This document shows, piece by piece, positions 6,731-14,825 of a DNA stretch of 64,000 nucleotides. The DNA comes from Micromonospora sp. MA102 (GTDB taxonomy: Bacteria; Actinomycetota; Actinomycetes; Mycobacteriales; Micromonosporaceae): NCBI RefSeq assembly GCF_025460765.1, contig NZ_JAMWEG010000023.1:1-64000 (forward strand). Direction: 5' to 3'. The position numbers and the translations under genes are program-made. The notes beneath the pieces were generated by a model that had not been told where the DNA came from, did no database searches, and saw only the letters and a list, made by a program, of their open reading frames with translations. The number at the start of each line of letters is the position of its first letter. Positions within the stretch are counted from its first letter, which is position 1.

Positions 6731-8908
6731 CTATCGGCCACGGCTCTGCCGCGGCGGGTGAGGACCGGAAGACGCGCCGCCCTGTGCCGCCGTCGCGCCG
6801 TCCGCGGCGCCGGCCCGGGGCAGTCCGTCGGGCGGGCTGGCCGCGGCGACCACCACGGGGATCTCCTGGGTGGGGACCGGGTCGGGGGGCCGGGCCAGCT
6901 GGTAGCCGTCGCGGCCGGCGGCCTTGGCCGCGTAGAGCGCGTCGTCGGCGGCGTCGAGGACCTGCTGGCCGCCGGCCGCGTGGTCGGGGTAGACGGCGAT
7001 GCCGATGGAGACGGTCACCGGCACCCGGACGGCCTCCCCCGTGTGCACCTCCACCGGCACCGGCTGGTCCCGGATCACCGCGCCGAGCCGCTCGGCGACG
7101 ATCGTGGCACCCCGGGCGTCGGTCTCCGGCAGCAGCACCACGAACTCCTCGCCGCCCTGCCGGAACGCGAGGTCGACCTCGCGGATCTCGCCGCGTACCC
7201 GGCGGGCGAACTCGACAAGCACCGCGTCCCCGGCGGCGTGGCCCCAGGTGTCGTTGACGTCCTTGAACCGGTCCAGGTCGAGGGCCAGCACGCTGAGCAT
7301 CCGGCCGAAGCGGTTGGCCCGCTCCACCTCGCGCCGGATCGACTCGCGCAGGTAGCGGTAGTTCCACAGCCCGGTCAGCGCGTCGGTGAGGGAGAGCCGC
7401 TGCGCCTCCTCGTGCACCCGGACGTTCTCCACCGCCACCGCCGCGTGCCCGGCGAAGGTCCGCAGGGTGACCAGGTCGTCGTCGTCGAACTCGTCCGCGC
7501 CGAGCCGGTCGTAGAGGGCGAGCACACCGAGCGCCCACGACTCGGTGTCCGCCGGGGGATGGCCGGGCCGGTCCGGGCCGCGCGGTTCCGTGCCGCGGGG
7601 CGCGGCGAACGGCACCGCCACGTACGTCTCGCAGGACGGCTCCCCGGTCGGCGCGTCCGTCGCCTCCCACCGGCCGCGCAGCGGCTCCCCGGTGGCGGCC
7701 ACCCTGCCGAGCACCCCGGCGCCGACCAGCACCCGCAGCGTCGCCGGATCGGCCGGGTCCTCGGTCGACCACCGCCCGTCCAGCCCTTCGACGCACTGGC
7801 CGACCAGCGTGCCGTCGCCGTCGACCAGCAGCACGGCGCCGGCCCGGGCGCCGGTGGCGGCGATCGCGCTGTGCAGGATCACCCGCAGGATGCGTTGCAG
7901 GTCGTGGGTGCTGGCCAGGGTGTCGCCGAGCACGGTCAGGTGGCCGCGGAGCTGGTCCCGGCTGCTGGTCAGGGCGGCCACGTAGCTGCCGGTCTCCCGG
8001 GTCATCCGGTTGAACGCGCCGGCCAGCCGCCCGATCTCGTCGCGGCTGCGGACCGGCACCCGGGTGGTGAGGTCGCCGTGCGCCACCCGGTCCACGGCGC
8101 CCGCCAGCTCGACCAGGGGCCGCGTGGTCACCCGGGCCAGCCGCCAGGCGGCCACCACGGCCAGCAGGGCGGCCAGCACCACCGCGCCGACCAGGGCGGC
8201 GTAGAGCCCCGGCGGGCGCTCCCCCGGCACCGAGAGCACCAGCGGCAGCGGCTGGCCGGGGGTCGGGCCGACCCGGCGCACGTACCGGCCGTCGATGGTG
8301 CCGGTCACCCGGTCCCCGTCCGCCTGGCGGGCGGCGGCCAGCACCGCTGCGCGTACCTCCCGGTCCTCGGTCGTGTGGGTGATCCGGCCCGGGTCGTCGA
8401 GGAGGGTGACCCCGGCCCCGGTCACCGCGGCGAGCCGCGCCACGAACGCCGGGTCGACGGGCTGCGCGGCGGCGACCGTGCCCAGGTCGGCGCCCGCCGG
8501 GTCGCGGAGCCGGACCTGGGCGGCGAGGGCGCGCACCGGGCCGGTCGTCGCGTCGGCGGCGCAGTCCTGCCAGGGCCCGGCCGGGCCGCCGGCGGTGGCG
8601 TAGGTGGTGCGGCCGGCCGGGTCGGCGATCAGCACGGCGGCGGCCAGGCCCCGGCCCACCACCTGGTCGGCCGCGCGGGACCGGGCGGCCGGGTCGGCGA
8701 CCAGCGCGACCGCGTCGGCCGCCGCGCGGAGCTGCTGGCAGAGAGCGTCGACGGAGGTACGCACCCCGGCCGCGGCCACACCCAGCCGCTCGGTGGCCCG
8801 GCCGCGGTCGACGGCGCTCAGGGTGGACCCGACGAAGAAGGCGCCGAGCAGGACGGGGCCGAGCACCACCGTGAGGAAGGCCGCCGTCAACCGCCCGCGT
8901 AGCGTCAA
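6731..8908 (-). CDS. Membrane diguanylate cyclase (HAMP-GAF-GGDEF)
   Basis: 725 residues: an N-terminal membrane helix (about 8-28), an extracytoplasmic sensor region to about residue 230, and a second helix (YAALVGAVVLAALLAVVAAW). A HAMP linker (TTRPLVELAGAVDRVAHGDL) and a GAF-type domain follow, with a C-terminal GGDEF domain. The active site reads GGEEF near residue 585, and the sequence REVD five residues before it is a complete allosteric I-site, so an active, feedback-inhibited cyclase producing c-di-GMP is expected. The tail after about residue 680 is Pro/Ala-rich and disordered. It ends 10 bp before galU starts and is divergent from the cyclo-ligase gene. The external signal is unknown. 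Confidence 0.93.
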   Translation of the reverse strand: MTLRGRLTAAFLTVVLGPVLLGAFFVGSTLSAVDRGRATERLGVAAAGVRTSVDALCQQLRAAADAVALVADPAARSRAADQVVGRGLAAAVLIADPAGRTTYATAGGPAGPWQDCAADATTGPVRALAAQVRLRDPAGADLGTVAAAQPVDPAFVARLAAVTGAGVTLLDDPGRITHTTEDREVRAAVLAAARQADGDRVTGTIDGRYVRRVGPTPGQPLPLVLSVPGERPPGLYAALVGAVVLAALLAVVAAWRLARVTTRPLVELAGAVDRVAHGDLTTRVPVRSRDEIGRLAGAFNRMTRETGSYVAALTSSRDQLRGHLTVLGDTLASTHDLQRILRVILHSAIAATGARAGAVLLVDGDGTLVGQCVEGLDGRWSTEDPADPATLRVLVGAGVLGRVAATGEPLRGRWEATDAPTGEPSCETYVAVPFAAPRGTEPRGPDRPGHPPADTESWALGVLALYDRLGADEFDDDDLVTLRTFAGHAAVAVENVRVHEEAQRLSLTDALTGLWNYRYLRESIRREVERANRFGRMLSVLALDLDRFKDVNDTWGHAAGDAVLVEFARRVRGEIREVDLAFRQGGEEFVVLLPETDARGATIVAERLGAVIRDQPVPVEVHTGEAVRVPVTVSIGIAVYPDHAAGGQQVLDAADDALYAAKAAGRDGYQLARPPDPVPTQEIPVVVAAASPPDGLPRAGAADGATAAQGGASSGPHPPRQSRGR

Positions 8909-9018
8909 GCTGCCCCCCGGAAGTCCTGCGCCCCTTCCTGCGATGCTGACACAGAGCGACCGGGAGGCAAGCGTTGCGTCAGGAGTGTTGCGTGCCGGAA
9001 TTTTCTGATGGAGCGGAT

Positions 9019-9639
9019 GTGACCAAGCGGGACCTGCGGGTCGCGCTGCTCGCCCACCGCCGGACGCTGCCGCCGCCGCGCCGGGCCGAGGCGGCGGCGT
9101 CCGTCCGGGCCGAGCTGGTCGATCTGGTACGCCGGCTGCGACCGACCCGGATGACCGCGTACGTGCCGGTCGGCTCCGAGCCGGGCGGCAACGACCTGCC
9201 CGCCGTCCTGCGAGCGGCGCTGGCGCCGGAGGCCGAGCTGCTGCTGCCCGTGCTCCTCGACGACCTCGACCTGGACTGGGCCGCCTACACCGGCCCGGAG
9301 TCGCTGCGGGCCGCCGGCCGGGGCCTGCGCGAGCCGACCGGGCCGCCCCTGGGGAGCGCGGCGGTCGCCGGGGCCGACCTCGTGGTGGTGCCGGCGCTGG
9401 CGGTGGACCGCCGGGGCTTCCGGCTGGGCCGGGGCGGTGGCTCGTACGACCGGGCGCTGGCCCGGGTGCCCGCCACGGTCCCCACGGTGGCGCTGCTGCA
9501 CGACGGGGAGCTGGTCGAGGCGGTCCCGGCGCAGCCGCACGACCGGCCGGTGCGCTTCGTGATCACACCGGCGGAGGGTCTGGTGGCGGTGCCCGGTGTG
9601 GCCCAAGGCGCTTCCGCTGGACGAACCCGGGTTCCATGA
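9019..9639 (+). CDS. 5-formyltetrahydrofolate cyclo-ligase
   Basis: 206 residues. It converts 5-formyl-THF to 5,10-methenyl-THF with ATP. The ATP/folate-binding signature is clear in RLGRGGGSYDRAL, preceded by DLVVVPALAVDRRGFRLG and by the N-terminal KRDLRVALLAHRRTL. GTG 9019 is preferred because GGAG lies seven bases upstream; the ATG at 9008 runs into a stop after four codons. It is followed at once by the CIRCE operator and the FmdB-like gene. The same gene pair occurs in mycobacteria (Rv0992c-Rv0991c). Confidence 0.93.
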   Translation: MTKRDLRVALLAHRRTLPPPRRAEAAASVRAELVDLVRRLRPTRMTAYVPVGSEPGGNDLPAVLRAALAPEAELLLPVLLDDLDLDWAAYTGPESLRAAGRGLREPTGPPLGSAAVAGADLVVVPALAVDRRGFRLGRGGGSYDRALARVPATVPTVALLHDGELVEAVPAQPHDRPVRFVITPAEGLVAVPGVAQGASAGRTRVP

Positions 9640-9646
9640 CGCACCA

Positions 9647-9673
9647 TTGGCACTCGAATCCGTCGAGTGCCAA
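9647..9673 (+). promoter_or_regulatory. CIRCE element (HrcA operator)
   Basis: TTGGCACTC-N9-GAGTGCCAA: two perfect 9-base arms with the canonical 9-base spacer, differing from the classical TTAGCACTC-N9-GAGTGCTAA at one symmetric position. It lies 28 bp before the GTG of the zinc-ribbon gene, so that gene is probably repressed by HrcA and induced by heat. Confidence 0.88.
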
Positions 9674-9701
9674 GCGGCTGAGCCAAGATCCGGAGGAGAA
9701 C

Positions 9702-10055
9702 GTGCCCACGTACCAGTACGCCTGCACCGCGTGCGGCCACCAGCTCGAGGCGGTGCAGTCCTTCTCCGACGCGCCGCTGACCGAGTGCCCGGCGTGTGAG
9801 GGGCGGCTGCGCAAGGTCTTCAACTCGGTCGGCATCGTGTTCAAGGGCTCGGGCTTCTACCGCACGGACTCCCGTTCGTCCGGTTCCGACAGCACCACGA
9901 GCACCACGAGCAAGCCGGCCAAGTCCGAGTCGTCGACCGGCGGCTCGTCCGACAGCTCGTCGTCGGGGTCGGGCAGCGGCTCGTCCGCCGCGTCGTCCAG
10001 CTCGTCCTCCGGTTCGTCGACCAGCAAGGCGCCGGCGGCCAGCAGCTCCTCCTGA
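9702..10055 (+). CDS. FmdB-type zinc-ribbon protein with Ser-rich tail (Ruc-like chaperone)
   Basis: 117 residues. The N-terminal 45 residues form a zinc ribbon (CTACG ... CPACEG, two CxxC pairs) beginning PTYQYACTACGHQLE. The C-terminal ~60 residues are almost entirely Ser/Gly/Thr and must be disordered. This matches M. tuberculosis Rv0991c (Ruc), a redox-regulated, HrcA-controlled chaperone with a zinc-binding N-terminus and an unstructured C-terminus. A CIRCE operator directly upstream supports the same regulation here. The GTG start has GGAGGAG five bases upstream. Chaperone function is inferred from the homologue, not shown by the sequence. Confidence 0.85.
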   Translation: MPTYQYACTACGHQLEAVQSFSDAPLTECPACEGRLRKVFNSVGIVFKGSGFYRTDSRSSGSDSTTSTTSKPAKSESSTGGSSDSSSSGSGSGSSAASSSSSSGSSTSKAPAASSSS

Positions 10056-10072
10056 CGCTTGTTCGTCCCCGG

Positions 10073-10103
10073 AAAGTGGTCATCCCGCGCGGATGGCCAC
10101 TTT
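10073..10103 (+). terminator. Rho-independent terminator after the Ruc-like gene
   Basis: AAAGTGGTCATCC / GGATGGCCACTTT with a CGCGC loop (13-bp stem, one G-U), followed by a short T-run. It starts 17 bp after the zinc-ribbon stop codon. Confidence 0.8.
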
Positions 10104-10262
10104 TCGCGTTTCCCGGGGGGTTTCCCCCGGTTGGCCGTCACCGGGCGCCTGTCCACAGGCCGGCGGGTTTTCCACAGGCGAGCCAGCGGGGGCGGCGGGG
10201 CCAGCCGCCCGCCGCCTAGCCTGCCCGCGTACCGGTCGGGTCGGGTGGGCGGGAGGATGCTG

Positions 10263-10799
10263 GTGGCGGGTGAGGAGGCATCGCTGCGGCCGGTGCGCTG
10301 GCGCGGGCTGCCGCGCGGGCGCACGCTGCTCCGGGTGGCGCTGGTCGCGGTGCTGCTCGGGCTGGCCGCTGCCGTCCTGCAGACCCCGGGCGGCTGCCCG
10401 CCCGGCGCGGTCCCGGCCGTGGCCCCCACCCCGACCGGCGATGTCCCGGCGGGCGGCGGCCTCCCGGCCGGTGCGGGCGCCCCGGCCGGTGGTGATCGTC
10501 GCGCCGCCGCCCTGCCGCTGCCAGCCGGGGCGGTCGGGGTGCCGGTCCGGCTCGCCGAGCCGGCCGCGCTCGCGGTGCTCCGCCCCGGCGCCCGGGTGGA
10601 CCTGCTGGTCGTGCCGGCCGGCGGCGCGGCGGGTGCGGCCACCCTGCTGGCCCCGCGGGCGCTGGTCCTCGACGTGGTCGGTGCGGCCGGGGCGGTCGAC
10701 GGCTCCTCGGCGCTCTACCTGGCGCTCCGCCCGGAGCAGGCCCAGCGCGCGGTCGGCCTGCCCGAGGGCAGCCGCTTCGCCGTGGTGGTGCGCGGATGA
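10263..10799 (+). CDS. SAF/CpaB-like membrane-anchored protein
   Basis: About 178 residues: one N-terminal membrane helix (TLLRVALVAVLLGLAAAVLQ) and a Pro/Ala/Gly-rich extracytoplasmic linker. A compact domain follows (AGAVGVPVRLAEPAALAVLRPGARVDLLVV, with a repeated ALYLALRPEQAQRAVGLPEG) that resembles the SAF/RcpC region of CpaB-type pilus assembly proteins. No pilus genes are nearby, so the function is open. GTG 10263 is chosen because GGAGG lies six bases upstream; ATG 10257 is also possible. Confidence 0.6.
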   Translation: MAGEEASLRPVRWRGLPRGRTLLRVALVAVLLGLAAAVLQTPGGCPPGAVPAVAPTPTGDVPAGGGLPAGAGAPAGGDRRAAALPLPAGAVGVPVRLAEPAALAVLRPGARVDLLVVPAGGAAGAATLLAPRALVLDVVGAAGAVDGSSALYLALRPEQAQRAVGLPEGSRFAVVVRG

Positions 10800-10808
10800 C
10801 CGGTGGGG

Positions 10809-10985
10809 TCAGTCCCAGTGCGGCGGGCGCTCGGCGAGCAGCCAGTCGTCGTTGCCGGCGGAGCGCTCGCCCCAGCCGCGGTCGGTGTCGTCGGTGGTCT
10901 GCTCGGGCAGCACCACGAAGTCTTCGCTGAGGTCGACCACGCGGTCGTCGTCGCCGCGCGGGACACGGATGCCGGGATCGCTCAC
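10809..10985 (-). CDS. Small conserved actinobacterial protein of unknown function
   Basis: A 58-residue acidic protein beginning VSDPGIRVPRGDDDRVVDL and ending NDDWLLAERPPHWD. The same pattern (an acidic start, an EQTxDDxDxGWGE-like middle and a closing ERPPHW) recurs in small uncharacterised actinobacterial proteins, which is why I call it real despite a weak ribosome-binding site. GTG 10985 is the only sensible start. It converges on the CpaB-like gene with a 9-bp gap. There is no membrane segment and no motif that suggests a function. Confidence 0.7.
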   Translation of the reverse strand: MSDPGIRVPRGDDDRVVDLSEDFVVLPEQTTDDTDRGWGERSAGNDDWLLAERPPHWD

Positions 10986-11104
10986 GAGCGGCAAGGATAC
11001 CGGGGCGAGGGCAACGGATCGACCGGTCGGGCGGGAACACCGGGGCACCGTGGCCCGTCGCGTCGGGCGGCCGACCGGCCGGCGCGTTGGTAGCGTCGGA
11101 CGGC

Positions 11105-11788
11105 GTGACGACGCCGAGCGGTGGCAGCCCCGAGAACGAGATCTGGCAACGCCCGGACGAGGCGGCCGGCGCGGCCCCGGCGCCTGGTGCGGACGAGCCC
11201 GGATCGGCGGCGCGCGCGCTCCTGGCCTCCGGCGAGGACGAGCCCGGATCGGCGGCCCGCGCGGTCCCGACGCCCGGCGAGGACGAGCCCGGATCGGCGG
11301 CCGGCGGGAACCCGGCTCCCGGTCCGGTGGCCGGGAGCGACCGGTCCGACAGCTCGACCGGCGACGCTCCGACGACGCAGGCCAGCCCCTGGTCGCGCGC
11401 CGGCCACACCGACAGTCCGTGGGCGAGGCCCGGCCAGGGCGCCGCCCCGACCGGCGGCTGGGCCGGACCGGCCGGACCCGCCGGCGGCCGGCCCGGACCG
11501 GCCGCCGCGGGTGGTTGGCCGCAGCAACCCGTCCCGGCCGGTGGTTGGGGGCCGGGGGGCACGCCGGCCGGTTATGCGGGCCCGCCCCCGACCGTCCCGC
11601 CGCCGCCCGGCTGGCGACCACCGGTGCACGTGCAGCCGACGCCGCCGCGCCGGCTCCCGCCGCAAGACATGGCCGCCATGGACCAGGCCGAGGGGCAGTC
11701 CCAGCGGCTCACCTACGGCATCGGCGCGGTCGTCGGCGTCGTGCTGGTGCTGCTCACCTGCCTGCTCTGCTCGCGCCTGCTCTTCTGA
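11105..11788 (+). CDS. Proline-rich protein with single C-terminal membrane anchor
   Basis: 227 residues. The first ~190 are low complexity (Gly/Pro/Ala), including three copies of a 15-residue unit DEPGSAARA... and Trp-containing GGW repeats. A hydrophobic helix (IGAVVGVVLVLLTCLLCSRLLF) closes the protein, so it should be tail-anchored with its disordered part probably cytoplasmic. GTG 11105 is preferred over TTG 11087. I recognise no enzyme domain. The function is unknown. Confidence 0.65.
   Translation: MTTPSGGSPENEIWQRPDEAAGAAPAPGADEPGSAARALLASGEDEPGSAARAVPTPGEDEPGSAAGGNPAPGPVAGSDRSDSSTGDAPTTQASPWSRAGHTDSPWARPGQGAAPTGGWAGPAGPAGGRPGPAAAGGWPQQPVPAGGWGPGGTPAGYAGPPPTVPPPPGWRPPVHVQPTPPRRLPPQDMAAMDQAEGQSQRLTYGIGAVVGVVLVLLTCLLCSRLLF
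11191..11300 (+). repeat. Tandem 45-bp in-frame repeat
   Basis: GGACGAGCCCGGATCGGCGG occurs at 11191, 11236 and 11281, an exact 45-bp period (15 codons). The intervening bases have diverged. It lies within the disordered part of the tail-anchored protein, so copy number could vary between strains. Confidence 0.85.
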
Positions 11789-11832
11789 GCCGGCCGGGAC
11801 GCCCCGGCTGGGGGCGGCCCTGCCGGCCCGGG

Positions 11833-12321
11833 TCAGACGATGCCGCTCCACACCATCTTCGCGCCGCTGTCACCGGTCAGGTAGACGTAGACCAGCGCGA
11901 ACACGGCGAGCACGAGCACGATGGCGGTGAGCACCAGGGGCAGCCAGCGGGGCAGGTTGCGGGTGCGGGCGAGACCGCTGGTCACCAGCAGCAGCAGGAG
12001 CGCCGCCACGGCCAGCCCGACGGTGAACCAGAACAGGTTCTCGCCGTACTCGGAGTGCTCGTGGATCTTCTGAAGGCCCTCGGGCGGGTAACCCCGCTGC
12101 CGCAGCACCTCCTCCAACTCCTCGCCGGACTCCGTCGCCACCCAGGTGACGATGGGGGTGAGCACGGCGAGGACCGCCACCGCCCAGCCCATCCGGGGCC
12201 GCCAGCGGGGCAGCACCCCGTACGCGACGGAGAGCAACGCCAGCAGCGGCACCAGCACCACCGCGGCGTGTACGACCAGGACGTGGCCCGGTAGGCCGTT
12301 GACTTCCCTGAACACCGACAC
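11833..12321 (-). CDS. DUF2231 family membrane protein
   Basis: 162 residues with four predicted membrane helices: VLVVHAAVVLVPLLALLSVAY, WAVAVLAVLTPIVTWVA, LFWFTVGLAVAALLLLLV and LVLTAIVLVLAVFALVYVYL. The N-terminal NGLPGHVLVVHAAVVLVPL is the DUF2231 signature with a conserved His, and a second conserved His cluster lies in the loop KIHEHSEYGEN. Some members are predicted to bind haem or metal through such His residues; no function is established. It is divergent from the Fur-family gene with a 168-bp intergenic region. Confidence 0.8.
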   Translation of the reverse strand: MSVFREVNGLPGHVLVVHAAVVLVPLLALLSVAYGVLPRWRPRMGWAVAVLAVLTPIVTWVATESGEELEEVLRQRGYPPEGLQKIHEHSEYGENLFWFTVGLAVAALLLLLVTSGLARTRNLPRWLPLVLTAIVLVLAVFALVYVYLTGDSGAKMVWSGIV

Positions 12322-12489
12322 CTCCGGCGAGTGGACGGGATCGCGCGGTCAGCGTACGGCGTGATGATCCGCCGTCCCGCTTCCGTACACCGACACACGC
12401 ACGGGGCGTTGGTCCGGTTCACCTGTGGCCCGAACCACCCGGGGTGACGCTCGCTTGTCGGTCCCGGGGCGCCGTGCTGTCATGGACGC

Positions 12490-12918
12490 ATGTCCACGGG
12501 TGAGGAGCTGCTCCGGTCGAGGGGCCTACGGGTCACCCGGCCGCGCCTCGCCGTGCTGGACGTGCTCGCCGCCGGCGGTCACCTGGAGGTCGACGAGATC
12601 ACCCGCCGGGTGCGTGAGCGCCTCGACTCGGTCTCCACCCAGGCCGTCTACGACGTGCTCGGGGCGCTCTCCCGGGCCGGGCTCTCCCGCCGGATCGAGC
12701 CGGCCGGCAGCCCCGCCCGCTACGAGGCCCGCGTCGGGGACAACCACCACCATGTGGTGTGCCGGGGCTGCGGCGAGATCGCCGACGTGGACTGCGCCAC
12801 CGGCAACGCCCCCTGCCTGGACCCGAACGTCGCGCACGGCTTCGAGGTCGACGAGGCGGAAGTGACCTTCTGGGGTCTCTGCCCGGCCTGCCAGGCCCGC
12901 CGCTCCGCCGACGACTGA
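12490..12918 (+). CDS. Fur family metalloregulator (FurA/CatR-like)
   Basis: 142 residues: a winged-helix N-terminus (RGLRVTRPRLAVLDVL ... STQAVYDVLGALSRAGLSR), then the Fur regulatory site HHHVVCRGCGEIADVDC and a closing CPACQ. Both CxxC pairs of the structural zinc site are present. Subtype assignment (FurA, a peroxide-sensing katG repressor) is suggested by the sequence, but no catalase gene is adjacent. Instead an MpaB-type oxygenase follows 67 bp downstream on the same strand. Confidence 0.9.
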   Translation: MSTGEELLRSRGLRVTRPRLAVLDVLAAGGHLEVDEITRRVRERLDSVSTQAVYDVLGALSRAGLSRRIEPAGSPARYEARVGDNHHHVVCRGCGEIADVDCATGNAPCLDPNVAHGFEVDEAEVTFWGLCPACQARRSADD

Positions 12919-12985
12919 CCGGCCGCCCGCCGGCCTCGACGAGCTGGCGGCACGAACGCGGGCGCGGCCGTGGCACTCTTGGTCG

Positions 12986-13837
12986 GTGGACACCGATGAC
13001 CTCGGGCTGTTCGGTCCGGGATCGGTCACGTGGAAGGTGCACGAGGAGCCGATCCTGATCGTCGCCGGCCTGCGTTCGCTCTACCTCCAGGCGCTGCACC
13101 CCCGCGCCATGGCGGGCGTCGCCCAGAACAGCAACTACCGCACGGACGCCTGGGGCCGCCTGGTCCGCACAGCCAATTACGTGGCCACGACGATCTACGG
13201 CACGACCGCCGAGGCGGAGGCGGCCGGCCGGCGGCTGCGTACGCTGCACGCCCGGATGCGGGCCACCGACCCGTTCACCGGTGAGCGGTTCCGGATCGAC
13301 GACCCCGACCTGCTGCGCTGGGTGCACGTCACCGAGGTCGAGTCGTTCGTGAGCACCGCGCGTCGGGCCGGGCTCGCGCTGACCGACGACGAGGTGGACG
13401 GCTACTACACCGAGCAGCGCCGGGCGGCGGCGCTTGTCGGGTTGGACCCGGCCGACGTGCCGGGCACCGCCGCCGAGGTCGCCGACTACTACCGCCGGAT
13501 CCGGCCCGAGCTGCGGATGACGAGTGAGGCGGCGGAGACCGCGCTCTTCCTGACCGCCCCACCGATCCCGTGGAAGCTCAGCCTGCCGCTGAAGCTCGGC
13601 CTGCACCTCGGGCCGCCGCGCTGGGCGTATCTGGGGATCGCCGGCACGGCGCTGGCGCTGCTGCCGCCCTGGGCCCAGCGGCTGTACGGCGGCCTCGGCC
13701 TGCCGACCACCGCGCTCTCGGCGGACCTGAGTGTGCGCGCGCTGCGCCTCGCCCTGGCGGCGGTGCCGCGGCGCTACCGGGAAGGCCCGTTGCTGCAGGC
13801 CGCCAAGGAGCGCGCCGCCCGCGCCGCGGCGGCCTGA
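12986..13837 (+). CDS. MpaB-type oxygenase (DUF2236)
   Basis: 283 residues beginning at GTG 12986. Family landmarks are seen: LFGPGSVTWKVHEEP, LYLQALHPRAMAGVAQNS (conserved HPxxxxG), the RTANYVATTIYG segment, and HVTEVESF with the second conserved His. Characterised relatives include latex-clearing protein-like haem oxygenases and fungal MpaB. The haem ligand and substrate cannot be deduced here. It is just downstream of, and probably co-regulated with, the Fur-family gene, which suggests control by iron or peroxide. Confidence 0.8.
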   Translation: MDTDDLGLFGPGSVTWKVHEEPILIVAGLRSLYLQALHPRAMAGVAQNSNYRTDAWGRLVRTANYVATTIYGTTAEAEAAGRRLRTLHARMRATDPFTGERFRIDDPDLLRWVHVTEVESFVSTARRAGLALTDDEVDGYYTEQRRAAALVGLDPADVPGTAAEVADYYRRIRPELRMTSEAAETALFLTAPPIPWKLSLPLKLGLHLGPPRWAYLGIAGTALALLPPWAQRLYGGLGLPTTALSADLSVRALRLALAAVPRRYREGPLLQAAKERAARAAAA

Positions 13838-13847
13838 GAAGCCGCGG

Positions 13848-14783
13848 TCAGCCCTGGTCGGCGACCGGCTCGGCCGGGCGTTCCACGGCCGCCCACGGAT
13901 CCTTGCCCGGCGCCCGCGCGCCGGCCGGGCAGGTGCGCCGGTAGTCGCACCAGGCGCAGCGGGGCCCCGGCTCGGTGGGGAACGCCTCGTCGGGGTCGGC
14001 GCCGTCGGCGACGGCCCGCTCGGCGGCCATGATGTCCCGCGCGGTGTCCTCGGCGCGGGTGAGCTGCCGCTGCAACGACTCGGGGCTGTGCTCGTGCGCG
14101 GCGACCGTGCCGGTGGGCAGGTGGTGCAGCTCGACCCGGCGGCACGGGCGGCGGAACACCCGCTCGGCGGCGTACGCGTAGAGCGCGAGGGCCTGTGAGC
14201 CGCGCGCGTCGTCGCCGTCGAGCCCGGTGCGGCCGGTCTTGTAGTCGACGATGACCAGCTCGGGCCGGCCGTCCGGGCCGGGGCGGGAGTCGATCCGGTC
14301 GGTGCGGCCGTTGAAGGCGAGCACGGCGGTCTTCACGGCGACCACGCGCTCCACCCCGACCGGCTCGTCGGCCGGGTCGAGCCCCGCCACGTAGGACTCC
14401 AGCCAGGACAGCGCCCGGCGGAACGCGTCCCGCTCCTGCTCGTCGTCGCGGTAGCCCTCGCGGACCCAGGTGCCCTTCAGCAGGGTGGCCAGCACCTCGA
14501 GGCGGCGGCGGTCGGGGGCCAGCGCGTACCAGTTCTTCAGGGCCGTGTGGACGCTGGCGCCGAGCGAGTTGTGCGCCCACGGCGGGCCCTTGGGCGGCGC
14601 GGGGCGGTCCACGTACGAGTAGCGGTAGCGCCGGGGGCAGTCGGTGTAGGCGCCGAGCTTGCTAGGGGTGCAGACGAAGAGCCGTTCCGGCATGCCCTCG
14701 AAGCCGAGCTGCTCGGTCTGCTCGGCCCGGGGCCGGGGCGGCCGGCCGCCGGTGGGTCGCCCGGTCGGGGAGGGTCGTCGCAC
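13848..14783 (-). CDS. RecB-like PD-(D/E)XK nuclease (Cas4/AddB type, 4Fe-4S)
   Basis: 311 residues. The C-terminal RecB exonuclease fold has D in RTDRID and the catalytic motif ELVIVDYKTGR (D-x-K), followed by QALALYAYA (the Q-x-x-x-Y motif). Four cysteines form an iron-staple pattern: one near CPRRYRY at the N-terminal side and three in CAWCDYRRTC. Such stand-alone nucleases act in DNA repair. The first ~30 residues are Pro/Arg-rich and poorly conserved, so the true start may be the later ATG around residue 31. Confidence 0.87.
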   Translation of the reverse strand: MRRPSPTGRPTGGRPPRPRAEQTEQLGFEGMPERLFVCTPSKLGAYTDCPRRYRYSYVDRPAPPKGPPWAHNSLGASVHTALKNWYALAPDRRRLEVLATLLKGTWVREGYRDDEQERDAFRRALSWLESYVAGLDPADEPVGVERVVAVKTAVLAFNGRTDRIDSRPGPDGRPELVIVDYKTGRTGLDGDDARGSQALALYAYAAERVFRRPCRRVELHHLPTGTVAAHEHSPESLQRQLTRAEDTARDIMAAERAVADGADPDEAFPTEPGPRCAWCDYRRTCPAGARAPGKDPWAAVERPAEPVADQG

Positions 14784-14825
14784 GCCTCAGATCCTGCCAT
14801 CCGGGTGCGACAGCGCCGCGACGGC

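Noticed and set aside
4416..7796. A single open frame of over 1,100 codons on the minus strand spanning glp, galU and part of the cyclase gene
   Set aside because: Only the last 437 codons (glp) look like protein; the upstream part is a high-GC shadow of galU and the cyclase genes, Arg/Gly/Pro-rich with no domain.
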